A stretch of 64,000 nucleotides of DNA, taken from positions 1,781,051 through 1,845,050 of the forward strand of contig NZ_LT629731.1 in the NCBI RefSeq assembly GCF_900104575.1. Direction: 5' to 3'. The notes under the pieces were generated by a model. The model was not told the origin of the DNA and made no database searches. It saw only the letters and a program-made list of their open reading frames with translations. This document shows positions 17,039-25,664 of this stretch, in pieces. A program made the position numbers and the translations under genes. Every line of letters begins with the position of its first letter. Positions within the stretch are counted from its first letter, which is position 1. This DNA comes from Bacillus tuaregi (GTDB lineage: Bacteria > Bacillota > Bacilli > Bacillales > Cytobacillaceae).

Positions 17039-17524
17039 TTAGAAAATGTCTGTCACATTTACTTCAGCATAGTTTGTATCAATTTCTTTCGACAATTTTA
17101 TTTCAAGTGTTTGATCCTTATAGTGGGCAGTAGTCCCTCTTTTTTTTACCAGAGAGGGAAGAGGAATAGAATGTTTTTGACCATTTTCCGGGATATGTTC
17201 AAGTAAAAGCAGATGTGACGTATGGGATAGCTTTAATCTTGTTAACCAGTCTTCTGATTCGATTATGATTCGGACAAAAATAAAGTCATGTGTCTCAAAT
17301 ACAGAATGTTGAATGGGCGCTTCAACTGTTGTGTCATCATCTTGTGCCTGAGGAAATACTTGAGCGTGTTTCATCATATCCTGCAGAGTCATCTGGTTCG
17401 GAAAAGGAGATTGAAAGACTTTTCCAAGCATACTTTGTACATATTGATTAACCTCTTCCGGCTTCATGTTCTTCATTTTTGACTGGATGTTTTTGTCAAA
17501 GGGAAATAAATTCCACGGGAACAT
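17039..17524 (-). CDS. Hsp20-like spore protein, GerT-like
   Basis: 161 residues starting MFPWNLFPFDKN, a short N-terminus like the spore-associated GerT/CotP group, followed by a region resembling the alpha-crystallin beta-sandwich: HDFIFVRIII, WLTRLKLSHTSHLLLLEHIP and a C-terminal TLEIKLSKEID. The first ~70 residues have a helical segment (MKPEEVNQYVQSMLGKVF). SD AGGAAG precedes ATG 17524. Classic Hsp20 chaperones have an I-x-I tail, which is not clear here. The GerT assignment is from memory of the N-terminus and is moderate. Confidence 0.6.
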   Translation of the reverse strand: MFPWNLFPFDKNIQSKMKNMKPEEVNQYVQSMLGKVFQSPFPNQMTLQDMMKHAQVFPQAQDDDTTVEAPIQHSVFETHDFIFVRIIIESEDWLTRLKLSHTSHLLLLEHIPENGQKHSIPLPSLVKKRGTTAHYKDQTLEIKLSKEIDTNYAEVNVTDIF

Positions 17525-17677
17525 CTTATACTTCCTTTCGTGTATACTAACAAGAATATTTCATGGTTACTCATGACAATCAAAGCTTACTCTGGAAATA
17601 TACTATGCGAAAAAAGAGCAGACAGTTAATATTTCTTTTCTCCTCATGAACAAAAAAATAAAAAAAATATGTAAAAT

Positions 17678-17710
17678 AGCGGCTGACCAACGTCTGGTCA
17701 AGCCGCTTTT
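17678..17710. terminator. bidirectional terminator hairpin
   Basis: AGCGGCTGACCA (17678-17689) pairs with TGGTCAAGCCGCT (17695-17707) with one bulged base; T-runs on both sides. It probably ends the minus-strand GNAT transcript; repeat copy B starts directly at its right edge. Confidence 0.75.
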
Positions 17711-17865
17711 AACTTCATTCAGCAGAAGTCCTCCACTTCTACAAGTGGGGGTTCAAACCCCGGCTGAATGAAGTAAAGCCTCCGGCGGATGTCTCGGATT
17801 TTTTAAAGGTAATTTATCGAGCGAGCTCAGGTAATCCGGACGCAAATTCGACGGGCGAATTTGAT
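17709..17865 (+). repeat. structured interspersed repeat, copy B (5' and 3' modules)
   Basis: The 5' module is bounded by TTCATTCAGC (from 17715) and GCTGAATGAA (17763-17772), and contains the hairpin CCTCCACTT/AAGTGGGGG and GGTTCAAACCCC. The 3' module (17775-17865) has CCTCCGGCGGATGTC, CGGATT/AATCCG and the last hairpin CAAATTCG/CGAATTTG. Relative to copy D it lacks about 38 bases inside the 5' module. Confidence 0.88.
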
Positions 17866-17934
17866 GCTTTCGTATGCAAAAATCATGTTTTCTAAACAAA
17901 TACCCAAAATATGCGATACATGAACAAGCTATAG

Positions 17935-18486
17935 CTATGCTTCCAATCTTTGAGTATCCTCGATGGTTGTTCTTTTTGTATGCAGCGTATAAAGGTCCTT
18001 TGGAATTTCAAACAACCTGTAAATGTCACCATTTGAGTTTAATTGCTCGAAAAGGGATTTACGGGATTCCTCAGCATTGATGGTGTAGGGAAGTTTTTCA
18101 GCGGCTTTTTGTGAGCGGATATTTTCTGTACGGATACGCATAAAGACTGTTTCAATGTTTAGCTCATAGAAGAGTTCCTCAAAGAAGGCAGCTTTTGCAC
18201 GCTGATTATATCCTTTTCCGTGAAAGGGCCTACCAAGCCATGTTCCTAAGAAGCCGGCATTTTCCTGGATATCATATAGGCTGATTGTGCCGATTGGGGC
18301 TCCCCAATCATCAAGAATGGTTCTAGAGATTAGTTCGCCACGCTCTTCGGCCTCAATGGTTTGCTTTGTGATAAATAAAAATTCCTCATAGGATCGAGCT
18401 TTATGGCGCACAAAAGGGAAGACATCAGGGTGTATCATCAAGTCATATAATTCATGGCATTCATGTAGTTCGCGTTTCTTCAGCAT
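17935..18486 (-). CDS. GNAT-family N-acetyltransferase (RimJ/RimL-like)
   Basis: 183 residues of a RimJ/RimL-type acetyltransferase: LKKRELHECHELYDLMIHP at the start, GAPIGTISLYDI, FLGTWLGRPFHGKGYNQRA (the acetyl-CoA phosphate-binding segment, G-x-G-Y form) and FMRIRTENIRSQKAAEKL. ATG 18486 is chosen because TTGGAGGGG lies eight bases before it; an in-frame GTG at 18543 would start inside a strong hairpin. Substrate unknown. Its leader contains a tRNA-like fold and a hairpin overlapping the SD (see those entries), so translation may be regulated. Nothing around it resembles a GNAT-toxin antitoxin. Confidence 0.88.
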   Translation of the reverse strand: MLKKRELHECHELYDLMIHPDVFPFVRHKARSYEEFLFITKQTIEAEERGELISRTILDDWGAPIGTISLYDIQENAGFLGTWLGRPFHGKGYNQRAKAAFFEELFYELNIETVFMRIRTENIRSQKAAEKLPYTINAEESRKSLFEQLNSNGDIYRLFEIPKDLYTLHTKRTTIEDTQRLEA

Positions 18487-18492
18487 GGTTAA

Positions 18493-18509
18493 CCCCTCCA
18501 ATTTGAGGG
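18493..18509 (-). promoter_or_regulatory. possible Shine-Dalgarno-sequestering hairpin
   Basis: On the minus strand CCCTC (18509-18505) faces GAGGG (18498-18494) across a six-base loop, and GAGGG is part of the SD of the GNAT gene. A second GAGGG at 18547-18543 could pair with the same CCCTC instead. Confidence 0.5.
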
Positions 18510-18538
18510 CAGTTTTTCTCCATGACAAAGAGTTATCG

Positions 18539-18586
18539 CCCACCCTCGAAATTTTTTATAATCTTACTAAAAAATTTCGGGGTGGG
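18539..18586 (-). promoter_or_regulatory. long hairpin overlapping the tRNA-like element
   Basis: 18539-18557 and 18569-18586 are complementary over 18 pairs with a single bulge (CCCACCC-T-CGAAATTTTTT against AAAAAATTTCG-GGGTGGG on the plus strand) around an 11-base loop. One arm consists of the T-arm 3' strand and acceptor 3' strand of the tRNA-like fold, so the two structures exclude each other. No T-run follows, so a simple terminator is unlikely. Confidence 0.7.
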
Positions 18587-18639
18587 AATCGAACCCACTA
18601 GAACCAGAATGACTGGTGGCGCACCATTTGCCTTCCCAA
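18577..18639 (-). ncRNA. tRNA-like cloverleaf (pseudo-tRNA) in a gene leader
   Basis: Read on the minus strand from 18639: acceptor TTGGG pairs with CCCGA; D-arm GGC/GCC with a nine-base loop containing GG; anticodon-like stem CCAG/CTGG with a five-base loop TCATT; variable region TTCTA; T-arm GTGGG-TTCGATT-CCCAC with a canonical T-loop. It has a five-pair acceptor, too small an anticodon loop and no CCA end, so it cannot be a normal tRNA. It lies 91 bases before the GNAT start. It could be a degenerate tRNA copy left by recombination, or a tRNA-mimicking leader; the overlap with a competing hairpin favours the second slightly. Confidence 0.6.
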
Positions 18640-18879
18640 TTACCTTTAACACAATATAATATTTTCTGACTGAACATAAGCAACATCGTATCGATGTTAA
18701 CTAATATCGTCTCCTTTGAAAAAAATTCAAGTTCAAATAAATGACAGATTGAATAACATCTATTCGTATTTTACATAAAAAAATCAAAAAAGAAAATGTT
18801 GTTTTTGTAAATTATCGATAAAGATTATGGACAATTTTTGACAAGAAATCATACTATTGTAAAAAAATGATATGTTGTG
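18640..18879. other. intergenic region, promoter side of the GNAT leader
   Basis: AT-rich. On the minus strand AACATCG-ATA-CGATGTT (about 18682-18699) is an inverted repeat, and TTGCTT followed 17 bases later by ATTATA is a possible sigma-A promoter leading into the tRNA-like element. No reading frame with an SD was found. Confidence 0.4.
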
Positions 18880-19662
18880 TTAAAAGGTACCAGACAGCTG
18901 TAAGGCGAGAACAATAAAACCTAATATCCATACATAAATAGCAAAGACTTTTAATGAGTTTTTTTGTAGATATCGAATCATCCAGACAATAGCTGCATAA
19001 CCAAATAATGCAGATGCTAATGTGGCAACTAATAATGAGCTGAAGGAAATTGCCTCAACCTGTCCTGACGCTAATTCACCAAGCTGAAAAACAATCCCAC
19101 CAGCGATGGCCGGAATCGATAGTAAAAAGGAGAACCAGGCTGCGGTTTCACGGTCAAGCTTTCTAAAAAGACCAGCTGCAATGGTCAATCCTGATCTAGA
19201 GACGGCGGGAAAAATGGCAGCAGCCTGAAAGGTTCCGATAAATAAGGCATCCTTGTAGCTGATTTGCTCCATTTTTTTACTGCCTTTCTTTACACCATCT
19301 GCCATCCATAGGATAAAGCCCGTAAACAAAAACTCCCAGCCGATTGTTGCGCCAGATTCCGAAATCGAATCAAATAAATCGTTTAACACCAGGCCAACAA
19401 TAACGGCGGGAATCGTTCCAATTATGAGTAGCATAGAGAGATGACCAAAGGGCTTTCTCAGGATTTGCAGCAACTCCTTCTGATACACAACCAAAACAGC
19501 TAACAAAGTCCCAACATGCAGCATCGTATCAAGAAACAGACCTGCTTCATCCAGGCCAAATAAATGCCTTCCTAAATATAAATGACCTGTACTAGATATA
19601 GGTAAAAATTCTGTTAACCCTTGGATTATTCCTAAAATAAATGCTTCTATCTTAGACATCAT
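18880..19662 (-). CDS. uppP: undecaprenyl-diphosphatase UppP (BacA)
   Basis: 260 residues, a polytopic membrane enzyme that dephosphorylates undecaprenyl pyrophosphate to recycle the peptidoglycan lipid carrier and gives bacitracin resistance. The two family motifs are visible: (E)FLPISSTGHL (~18-27) with the catalytic Glu/Ser region, and FPAVSRSGLTIAAG (~150-163). About eight hydrophobic segments. ATG 19662 or the next codon (both Met) can start; GGTGATTTAG lies before them. Monocistronic on the minus strand. B. subtilis has several such enzymes, so paralog identity is not fixed. Confidence 0.95.
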   Translation of the reverse strand: MMSKIEAFILGIIQGLTEFLPISSTGHLYLGRHLFGLDEAGLFLDTMLHVGTLLAVLVVYQKELLQILRKPFGHLSMLLIIGTIPAVIVGLVLNDLFDSISESGATIGWEFLFTGFILWMADGVKKGSKKMEQISYKDALFIGTFQAAAIFPAVSRSGLTIAAGLFRKLDRETAAWFSFLLSIPAIAGGIVFQLGELASGQVEAISFSSLLVATLASALFGYAAIVWMIRYLQKNSLKVFAIYVWILGFIVLALQLSGTF

Positions 19663-19894
19663 CTAAATCACCCTCTGTTCAATTCTAAATATGTAAAATA
19701 AGCATAAATAAGGTTGTCTACCACAAATATATTCATCATTACGTAAACAAGAACAACTAAGAGAAAAGAAGGAGAAAAATATGAATCCTTTCTTGGTGAA
19801 ATACGTATTATAGATAGGAATCCTCTGAAAACTAGGTTTTTGGAATTATTGATTATTATTCGAAAAATAAATGTTAGGAAATGGGGGATGGCAA

Positions 19895-20218
19895 ATGCCG
19901 ACAAAGGAAGAAAGAGTATTAGCTGCAGTCCTTTATGTTGCGAGTTTTTTTACCGTCTTTATTGGCCCACTGATTATATGGCTGATTAAAAAAGATGATT
20001 CAGCATTTATTGATTATCATGGAAAGGAGTATTTTAACTTTTTAATTTCCTATACCGTATACACGGTAATCAGTATTATCCTGATGATTATATTAATTGG
20101 TATCCTCACGATTTGGCTGGTAGGAATCTATGTCTTCATTTTTACGATTATTGCCGCTGTAAAGGCATATGAGGGAGAGGTATATAGGATTCCGTTAGTA
20201 TTTCGAATTATTCGTTAA
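19895..20218 (+). CDS. DUF4870 membrane protein
   Basis: 107 residues with three membrane segments (VLAAVLYVASFFTVFIGPLIIWLI, the FLISYTVYTVISIILMIILIGIL region, and LVGIYVFIFTIIAAV) and the DUF4870 signature D-Y-H-G-K-E-Y-F-N-F following the first hairpin. ATG 19895 has the SD GGGGGA; an in-frame ATG at 19871 precedes it. Function of the family is unknown. Single-gene unit with a terminator behind. Confidence 0.85.
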   Translation: MPTKEERVLAAVLYVASFFTVFIGPLIIWLIKKDDSAFIDYHGKEYFNFLISYTVYTVISIILMIILIGILTIWLVGIYVFIFTIIAAVKAYEGEVYRIPLVFRIIR

Positions 20219-20220
20219 TA

Positions 20221-20260
20221 AGCCCGAAAAGCTGTTCTTGTATGAGAGCGGCTTTTTTTG
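20221..20260 (+). terminator. probable terminator
   Basis: AGCC...GGCT and AAGC...GCTT pairings enclose 20221-20252 and a run of seven T follows. The stem is imperfect. Confidence 0.55.
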
Positions 20261-20349
20261 TTTAATTATTTTCATAAATAGAGGCTGTGATTAATAGAAT
20301 CATAATAATGAATCTAAAAATTGATGTTTTGTGGACAAGGAGTACTTTT

Positions 20350-21126
20350 ATGAATATCCAACAATACTATCAGCAATCAGCCGCCGTTTCTTTAAATGCA
20401 GGTCTCGCTGCATTCATCCCATCAATCGTTATCCTTATTTACGTCTTTTTTATTTCACATTTCTATCAGCTTATTATACTAGTTAGTCCATTTCTTATTT
20501 ATAGTTTTTTCTGCTATCAAAAATATCTATTAAATCAAAAACGAGCAAAAGCAGTAAAATGGTCATCGACTAGCCTCGAATCATCGGACCAGAACTTATT
20601 TGCTGGAAAACTATTATTTGCCTTTCTGCCAGCTCCTTCGCTAAGACTGCTCCTGTTCACACCAAATGGAAAAAAAGCAGGAGAGATCAGAGATCAATCG
20701 TTTTCTTGGATTAAATGGTTTACCCCCAACTTTCTGGATCGCTTGTTTGTGAATAAGTATATACTGATTGATGACTCAGACCAGCCAATCGCCTTTTTTC
20801 GTGACTTAAAAGATCGAATAGAGATTATTTCTCCAGCAAACGAAAAAGTAGTTGTTTTCAAACTGAACGGAGGAAAAAAGAAAGAGTACTGCTTGGAAAA
20901 CAAGCGTATTACTATTAAAAATAGCAGCTTACAAGACTATTATTTTTTACTACCTGATGAAACGATACTAGCGGAAATTCAAACAGGCTGGATGCCGATA
21001 GAGTGGGGAGATCGCTTTGTTGACAGTAATACACCTATTCTAACAATGAAGGGGGACTGGTCGGAAAGAGAGATCGTTCAACTATTTTCACTCCTAGTTT
21101 GTCTCTATAAATTTAGAAATCATTAA
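20350..21126 (+). CDS. membrane-anchored hypothetical protein
   Basis: 258 residues. Two membrane segments near the start (LAAFIPSIVILIYVFFI and LIILVSPFLIYSFFC) are followed by ~190 residues of soluble, beta-rich sequence with basic and aromatic residues (LLLFTPNGKKAGEIRD, FVNKYILIDDSDQPIAFF, VVVFKLNGGKKKEYCL). ATG 20350 follows AAGGAGTACTTTT; the in-frame ATG at 20287 has no SD. Repeating segments like IDDSDQPIAFFRD recall phospholipid-scramblase or tubby-like proteins, but I could not confirm this. Function unknown. Confidence 0.65.
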   Translation: MNIQQYYQQSAAVSLNAGLAAFIPSIVILIYVFFISHFYQLIILVSPFLIYSFFCYQKYLLNQKRAKAVKWSSTSLESSDQNLFAGKLLFAFLPAPSLRLLLFTPNGKKAGEIRDQSFSWIKWFTPNFLDRLFVNKYILIDDSDQPIAFFRDLKDRIEIISPANEKVVVFKLNGGKKKEYCLENKRITIKNSSLQDYYFLLPDETILAEIQTGWMPIEWGDRFVDSNTPILTMKGDWSEREIVQLFSLLVCLYKFRNH

Positions 21127-21262
21127 CAGGCTAAAAACAATCATAGTCAGTTACTATATATTCAGGTTAGACACAAAAATTTAACAATAAATGACTATTG
21201 ATTAGCGTAATACATTGTCTCTTATTTTGAACTATGATACTATAATGTTAATTTAATAAGGA

Positions 21263-21401
21263 ATCCTTCGGGGCTGGGTGAAATTCCCAACCGGCGGTGA
21301 TGAGGTGATGCCTCTTAGTCCGTGACCCGGTTTCAGTAATGAAAACGGTGGATTTGGTGAAATTCCAAAGCCGACAGTGAAAGTCTGGATGGGAGAAGGA
21401 T
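21263..21401 (+). promoter_or_regulatory. FMN riboswitch (RFN element)
   Basis: The closing stem ATCCTTC (21263-21269)/GAAGGAT (21395-21401) encloses the conserved RFN blocks: GGGGCTGGGTGAAATTCCC, ACCGGCGGT, AGTCCGTGA, GGATTTGGTGAAATTCC, AAGCCGACAGT and AGTCTGGATGGGAGA. FMN binding should cause termination at the hairpin 21478-21512. A promoter with TTGTCT and TACTAT or TATAAT lies just upstream. Confidence 0.97.
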
Positions 21402-21477
21402 ATGGAAGCGACACGTTAAAAAATGAGAGTATACTAACGTTTATTTAGTGTTCCGTTTTTTATGGTATTGCATGATG

Positions 21478-21512
21478 AAGCCCTGTACAAACTAATTGTA
21501 TGGGGCTTTTTT
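21478..21512 (+). terminator. riboswitch-controlled terminator
   Basis: AAGCCC (21478-21483) pairs with GGGCTT (21503-21508), reinforced by GTACAA/TTGTAT inside, then TTTTTT. It is the expression platform of the FMN riboswitch. Confidence 0.85.
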
Positions 21513-21683
21513 AAGTTTTTACCACCAAAATGATCATGGAAATAGTCTGTCATTAATTAACCGCATTTTATGATCTCCTCCAATGTGTTTTATTATCCTT
21601 TTCTCCTGCAAAAGTTACCCCACAGCGAACGGATACCGATAAATTTCCCCATATATACTACAGCTAAAAGGAGGAAAACTGCC

Positions 21684-22334
21684 TTGTTCACTGGACTCAT
21701 TGAAGAGTTAGGAACGATTAAAAGAATCAATGCAAAAGGACATACATTGGCTCTTGTGATTGAAGCACAAAAAATCATGAATGATTTAAAGCTTGGCGAC
21801 AGTATCGCAGTTAACGGGGTTTGTTTAACTGTTACAAATTTCGCGAAAACTCAGTTTGAAGCAGATGTGATGCCAGAAACCTTTAAAAACACCTCACTTT
21901 CCTCGTTAAAGGAAGGTTCAAAGGTTAATTTAGAGCGAGCGATGCTGGCAAATGGGCGTTTTGGCGGACATTTTGTCACTGGCCATATTGATGGAACAGG
22001 TCGTATTCGTAAGCGAACGAATATGGAAAATGCGATTCTGGTTGAGATAGAAATCCCTGAAACGGATGCAAAGTTTGTCTTAGAGAAAGGTTCGATTGCG
22101 ATTGATGGTACATCGCTTACTATTTTTAAAACCGGAAAAGATTCAATTACTGTCTCCCTCATTCCTCATACAGCAAAAGAGGCCCTGCTTGGCTATAAAT
22201 CCGAAGGGGAAATAGTGAATCTAGAATTCGATGTTATGGCAAAATACTTTTATTCATTTATGAATCATCAGCAAAGTGAAGAAAAACCAAAGGGATTAAC
22301 TGCCGACTTCTTAAAAGAAAATGGGTTTTACTAG
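21684..22334 (+). CDS. ribE: riboflavin synthase alpha subunit
   Basis: 216 residues, the usual length. It dismutates two 6,7-dimethyl-8-ribityllumazine molecules to riboflavin. The two internal lumazine-binding repeats are visible: FTGLIEELGTI...DSIAVNGVCLTV and FVTGHIDGTGRI...GSIAIDGTSLTIF. TTG 21684 follows AAGGAGGAAAACTGCC; the longer frame from 21570 has no SD and lacks the family N-terminus. First gene after the FMN riboswitch; ribD, normally first in this operon, is absent. Confidence 0.96.
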   Translation: MFTGLIEELGTIKRINAKGHTLALVIEAQKIMNDLKLGDSIAVNGVCLTVTNFAKTQFEADVMPETFKNTSLSSLKEGSKVNLERAMLANGRFGGHFVTGHIDGTGRIRKRTNMENAILVEIEIPETDAKFVLEKGSIAIDGTSLTIFKTGKDSITVSLIPHTAKEALLGYKSEGEIVNLEFDVMAKYFYSFMNHQQSEEKPKGLTADFLKENGFY

Positions 22335-22386
22335 AAGAAATGCAGCTGGGGATACGAGAAAAGTATTCATTTAAGGAGGAAAAAGG

Positions 22387-23583
22387 ATGTTTCATACAAT
22401 TGAAGAAGCGCTTGAGGATTTAAAAGCTGGTAAAGTGATTATTGTTGTTGATGATGAAGACAGGGAAAACGAAGGTGATTTTTTGGCGCTTGCCGAATTC
22501 GCTTCACCCGAGACGATTAATTTTATGGCCAAGGAGGGAAGAGGGCTGATTTGTACACCAGTGACAGAAGAAATTGCCAGCCGTTTTAATCTCCATCCAA
22601 TGGTGACGAACAACACGGATGCAAAGGAAACGGCTTTTACAGTGACAATTGATCATAAAGACACAACGACAGGCATCAGTGCTTACGAACGTGCTTTTAC
22701 GATTGAAAAGTTGCTAGATCCCCATACAAAAGCAGAGGATTTTAATCGTCCAGGGCATATCTTCCCGCTCATTGCAAAAAATGGCGGTGTCTTACGGAGA
22801 GCAGGTCATACGGAGGCAGCCATTGATTTTGCCAGACTTGCCAATGCGGCACCTGTAGGAATTATTTGTGAAATCATGAATGATGATGGTACAATGGCCC
22901 GCCTGAATAGTTTGAAACAGGTAGCTGAAAAATTTGACCTTAAGCTTGTATCGATTGAACAGCTAATTGAATATCGCTTAGCACATCACGATACAAACGT
23001 AAAGCAGGAAGTCGAAATCACACTTCCAACTGAATTTGGTGAATTCAAGGCATTTGGCTATACAAGTATCCTGGATGGGAAAGAGCATGTTGCGCTTGTT
23101 AAAGGAGAAATTAATGGTGCTGAGCCTGTCTTATTACGAGTACACTCAGAATGCCTAACGGGAGATGTGTTCGGTTCTAAACGCTGTGATTGTGGTCCAC
23201 AGCTAGCAGCTGCCCTTCATCAAATTGACGAAGAAGGTAGGGGAATCCTCCTGTACATGCGGCAAGAAGGCAGGGGCATCGGACTGATCAACAAATTGAA
23301 GGCATACAGACTTCAAGAAGAAGGCTATGATACGGTGGAGGCCAATCACAGGCTTGGCTTTGATTCAGACTTGCGGGATTATGGAATCGGTGCTCAAATC
23401 CTCAGGGATTTAGGTGTTAAGAAGATGAAGCTATTGACCAATAACCCGCGAAAAATTGCTGGCTTAAAAGGGTATGGACTTGAGGTAGTAGAACGCGTTC
23501 CGCTGCAAATGCCGACTGAAAAAGAAAACGAGCGCTATCTTAAAACAAAAAAGGAAAAACTAGGACATTTACTAACCTTTTAA
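22387..23583 (+). CDS. ribBA: bifunctional DHBP synthase / GTP cyclohydrolase II
   Basis: 398 residues. N-terminal 3,4-dihydroxy-2-butanone-4-phosphate synthase (~1-200) with [11 protein letters not shown] and the [10 protein letters not shown] region; C-terminal GTP cyclohydrolase II (~205-398) with the zinc site [15 protein letters not shown] (~255-269) and QEGRGIGL. It makes both precursors of riboflavin. ATG 22387 follows AAGGAGGAAAAAGG. Co-transcribed with ribE and ribH under the FMN riboswitch. Confidence 0.97.
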   Translation: MFHTIEEALEDLKAGKVIIVVDDEDRENEGDFLALAEFASPETINFMAKEGRGLICTPVTEEIASRFNLHPMVTNNTDAKETAFTVTIDHKDTTTGISAYERAFTIEKLLDPHTKAEDFNRPGHIFPLIAKNGGVLRRAGHTEAAIDFARLANAAPVGIICEIMNDDGTMARLNSLKQVAEKFDLKLVSIEQLIEYRLAHHDTNVKQEVEITLPTEFGEFKAFGYTSILDGKEHVALVKGEINGAEPVLLRVHSECLTGDVFGSKRCDCGPQLAAALHQIDEEGRGILLYMRQEGRGIGLINKLKAYRLQEEGYDTVEANHRLGFDSDLRDYGIGAQILRDLGVKKMKLLTNNPRKIAGLKGYGLEVVERVPLQMPTEKENERYLKTKKEKLGHLLTF

Positions 23584-23629
23584 CAAGAATAAAAACACTT
23601 AACACATATACCTAAAGGAGAGAAGTATA

Positions 23630-24100
23630 ATGAAAAAAGTTATTGAAGGACATTTAATTGGAACAGGACTTAAGATTGCCATTGTTGTAGCTAGATTCAA
23701 TGAGTTTATTAACAGCAAATTATTATCAGGTGCAGAGGATGCTTTAAAGAGACATGGAATCCAAGATGAGGATGTAACCATCTATTGGGTTCCAGGTGCC
23801 TTTGAAATTCCTTTAACTGCACAAAAATTAGCAGAGAAGGGCGAATATGATGCAGTGATTACGCTCGGCTCTGTCATCAGAGGGGCAACACCACATTTTG
23901 ATTTTGTTTCAAACGAAGTAGCAAAAGGTGTTGCACATGCTGGAATGCAGACAGGAGTACCGGTTATTTTCGGAGTTCTAACAACAGATTCGATTGAGCA
24001 GGCAATTGAACGTGCGGGTACAAAAGCTGGCAATAAAGGCTATGATGCTGCGATGACGGCAATCGAATTGGCGAATTTATATCGTGAAATTGCCCAATAG
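23630..24100 (+). CDS. ribH: 6,7-dimethyl-8-ribityllumazine synthase
   Basis: 156 residues. It condenses the RibA-pathway pyrimidine with dihydroxybutanone phosphate. Motifs: [10 protein letters not shown] (substrate-binding Phe), [26 protein letters not shown] with the catalytic His, and [27 protein letters not shown] precedes ATG 23630. It forms the capsid-like 60-mer with RibE in Bacillus. Last gene of the operon. Confidence 0.97.
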   Translation: MKKVIEGHLIGTGLKIAIVVARFNEFINSKLLSGAEDALKRHGIQDEDVTIYWVPGAFEIPLTAQKLAEKGEYDAVITLGSVIRGATPHFDFVSNEVAKGVAHAGMQTGVPVIFGVLTTDSIEQAIERAGTKAGNKGYDAAMTAIELANLYREIAQ

Positions 24101-24155
24101 GGATAGAAAATAGTGCTTTATAGAGGCTTTTTGTCATCTGTAGAGGCATGAACAA

Positions 24156-24188
24156 GGGATGTCGCATGATTGTGACATCTCTTTTTTA
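24156..24188 (+). terminator. terminator of the rib operon
   Basis: GATGTC (24158-24163) pairs with GACATC (24174-24179), then TCTTTTTT. Confidence 0.8.
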
Positions 24189-24291
24189 TTTTTCTGATGC
24201 ATAGTACAATTTTCGACACGATTATTGGTTTGAATAAGGTAAACTGTTCATAAATGTAAATTACACATATAAGAAAGTCGGAGGGAGTCAT

Positions 24292-25560
24292 ATGGAGGTT
24301 TTTGTAGCTAGACAACCTATCTTCAATATTGAGGAAGAAATTGTTGGATATGAGCTTTTGTATCGAAAAGACCTGACAAATGTCTTCCCCTTTATAGACG
24401 GTGATCAAGCCACAGCAGAGGTTATTATTAATAGTTTTCTGAATATCGGGCTTGAACGCTTAACAGAAGGGAAAAAGTTTTCTATTCATTTTACAGAAAA
24501 TTTACTAGAACAAAAATTACCCACCTACTTTAGTCCAGACGAATTAATGGTAAAAATATCAAAGGAAGTCATGGTATCTAATAAATTGGTAACGATTTGC
24601 CGCGAGCTCAAGGAACGAGGCTATTTAATCATTATTGATGATCAAGTTCTGTTTCACGAACATCCGGCGATTGAAGAGCTCTTACCCCAAATCGCAATGA
24701 TAAAAGTCGATTTTCGTAAAGAATATTCTCATCTGCTTAAACAGATTGAAGGAATGACGGCGAAATACCCTATAGAGCTTTTTGCTGAAAAAATCGAGAC
24801 AGCAGAGGCGTTTAGTGAAGCAAAAAATAGAGGCTACGTTTATTTTCAAGGCTATTACTTTTCGGAACCGTTAATTGAATCGACCTATGACATACCGACA
24901 ATCTTTTCTTCTCATTATCATGCAATACAAAGTATGTCATTAGAAGAAATAGACGTTGATGAATTAGCTGAATTAATTGAGAAGGACCTATCTCTTTCGA
25001 TTAAACTACTAAAATTAATTAATACCTCGTCATTTGGTTGTGATCACAAAATATGTTCGATTCGGGCTGCTATTGCCTTACTTGGTGTTGATAAAATAAA
25101 AAATTGGGTACATGTCCTGTCTACACGGGAGTCATCGGGCGAGCCCTCAAGATTATCTGATCGATGTACACAGCTGATGCTGACTAGAGCAAAGCTTTGT
25201 GAAACCATTGCACGGCAAATCGGCACAGAGTATCCATCGGGTTATTATATGGCGGGATTAATTTCAACGATAAAGGAGCTGGTAAATCTCTCAATGGAAG
25301 AAATCCTAAAGGATCTACCACTAAAACAAGACATTCATGATGCATTATTGGGAAAGGAAAACAGCTACAGAATGGTGTTAGATTTAGTAGAGGCAGTCGA
25401 ACAAGCAAAATGGAAGGAAATAAACCATATATGTAAACGGTTAAACATAACAGAACGGGACTTGTTTAGAATCTATGCAGAATCATCTAATTGGACATCG
25501 GAGATGATTCGCGAGGAAAAAAAAGCACATAATGGTCAGGACACAATCATTTTAAAGTGA
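24292..25560 (+). CDS. EAL-HDOD signalling protein (YuxH-like)
   Basis: 422 residues: an EAL-like domain (~1-190) joined to an HDOD domain (~195-390). The EAL signature is degenerate: YELLYR in place of E-A-L-x-R, and later acidic metal ligands of active phosphodiesterases are only partly present (IIIDDQ, LFAEKIET). It is therefore probably a c-di-GMP-insensitive or receptor protein rather than an enzyme. The HDOD part has LAELIEKDLSLSIKLLKLINTSSFG. Similar to B. subtilis YuxH. GGAGGGAGTCAT precedes ATG 24292. Alone between two terminators and intergenic spaces. Confidence 0.88.
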   Translation: MEVFVARQPIFNIEEEIVGYELLYRKDLTNVFPFIDGDQATAEVIINSFLNIGLERLTEGKKFSIHFTENLLEQKLPTYFSPDELMVKISKEVMVSNKLVTICRELKERGYLIIIDDQVLFHEHPAIEELLPQIAMIKVDFRKEYSHLLKQIEGMTAKYPIELFAEKIETAEAFSEAKNRGYVYFQGYYFSEPLIESTYDIPTIFSSHYHAIQSMSLEEIDVDELAELIEKDLSLSIKLLKLINTSSFGCDHKICSIRAAIALLGVDKIKNWVHVLSTRESSGEPSRLSDRCTQLMLTRAKLCETIARQIGTEYPSGYYMAGLISTIKELVNLSMEEILKDLPLKQDIHDALLGKENSYRMVLDLVEAVEQAKWKEINHICKRLNITERDLFRIYAESSNWTSEMIREEKKAHNGQDTIILK

Positions 25561-25664
25561 ACATGAAAATAGTTGAGAATCTAACTATTCTGCTATCTCC
25601 TTATCTGGAAAATATGGTACAGTAAAACCATAACAATCAGATAATTATACGGAGGTAGTATTGC

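Noticed and set aside
18539-18586. T-box leader
   Set aside because: No T-box sequence (AGGGTGGNACCGCG) and no specifier loop; the structure differs.
18577-18639. Functional tRNA
   Set aside because: Anticodon loop has five bases, acceptor five pairs, and no CCA; it cannot decode.
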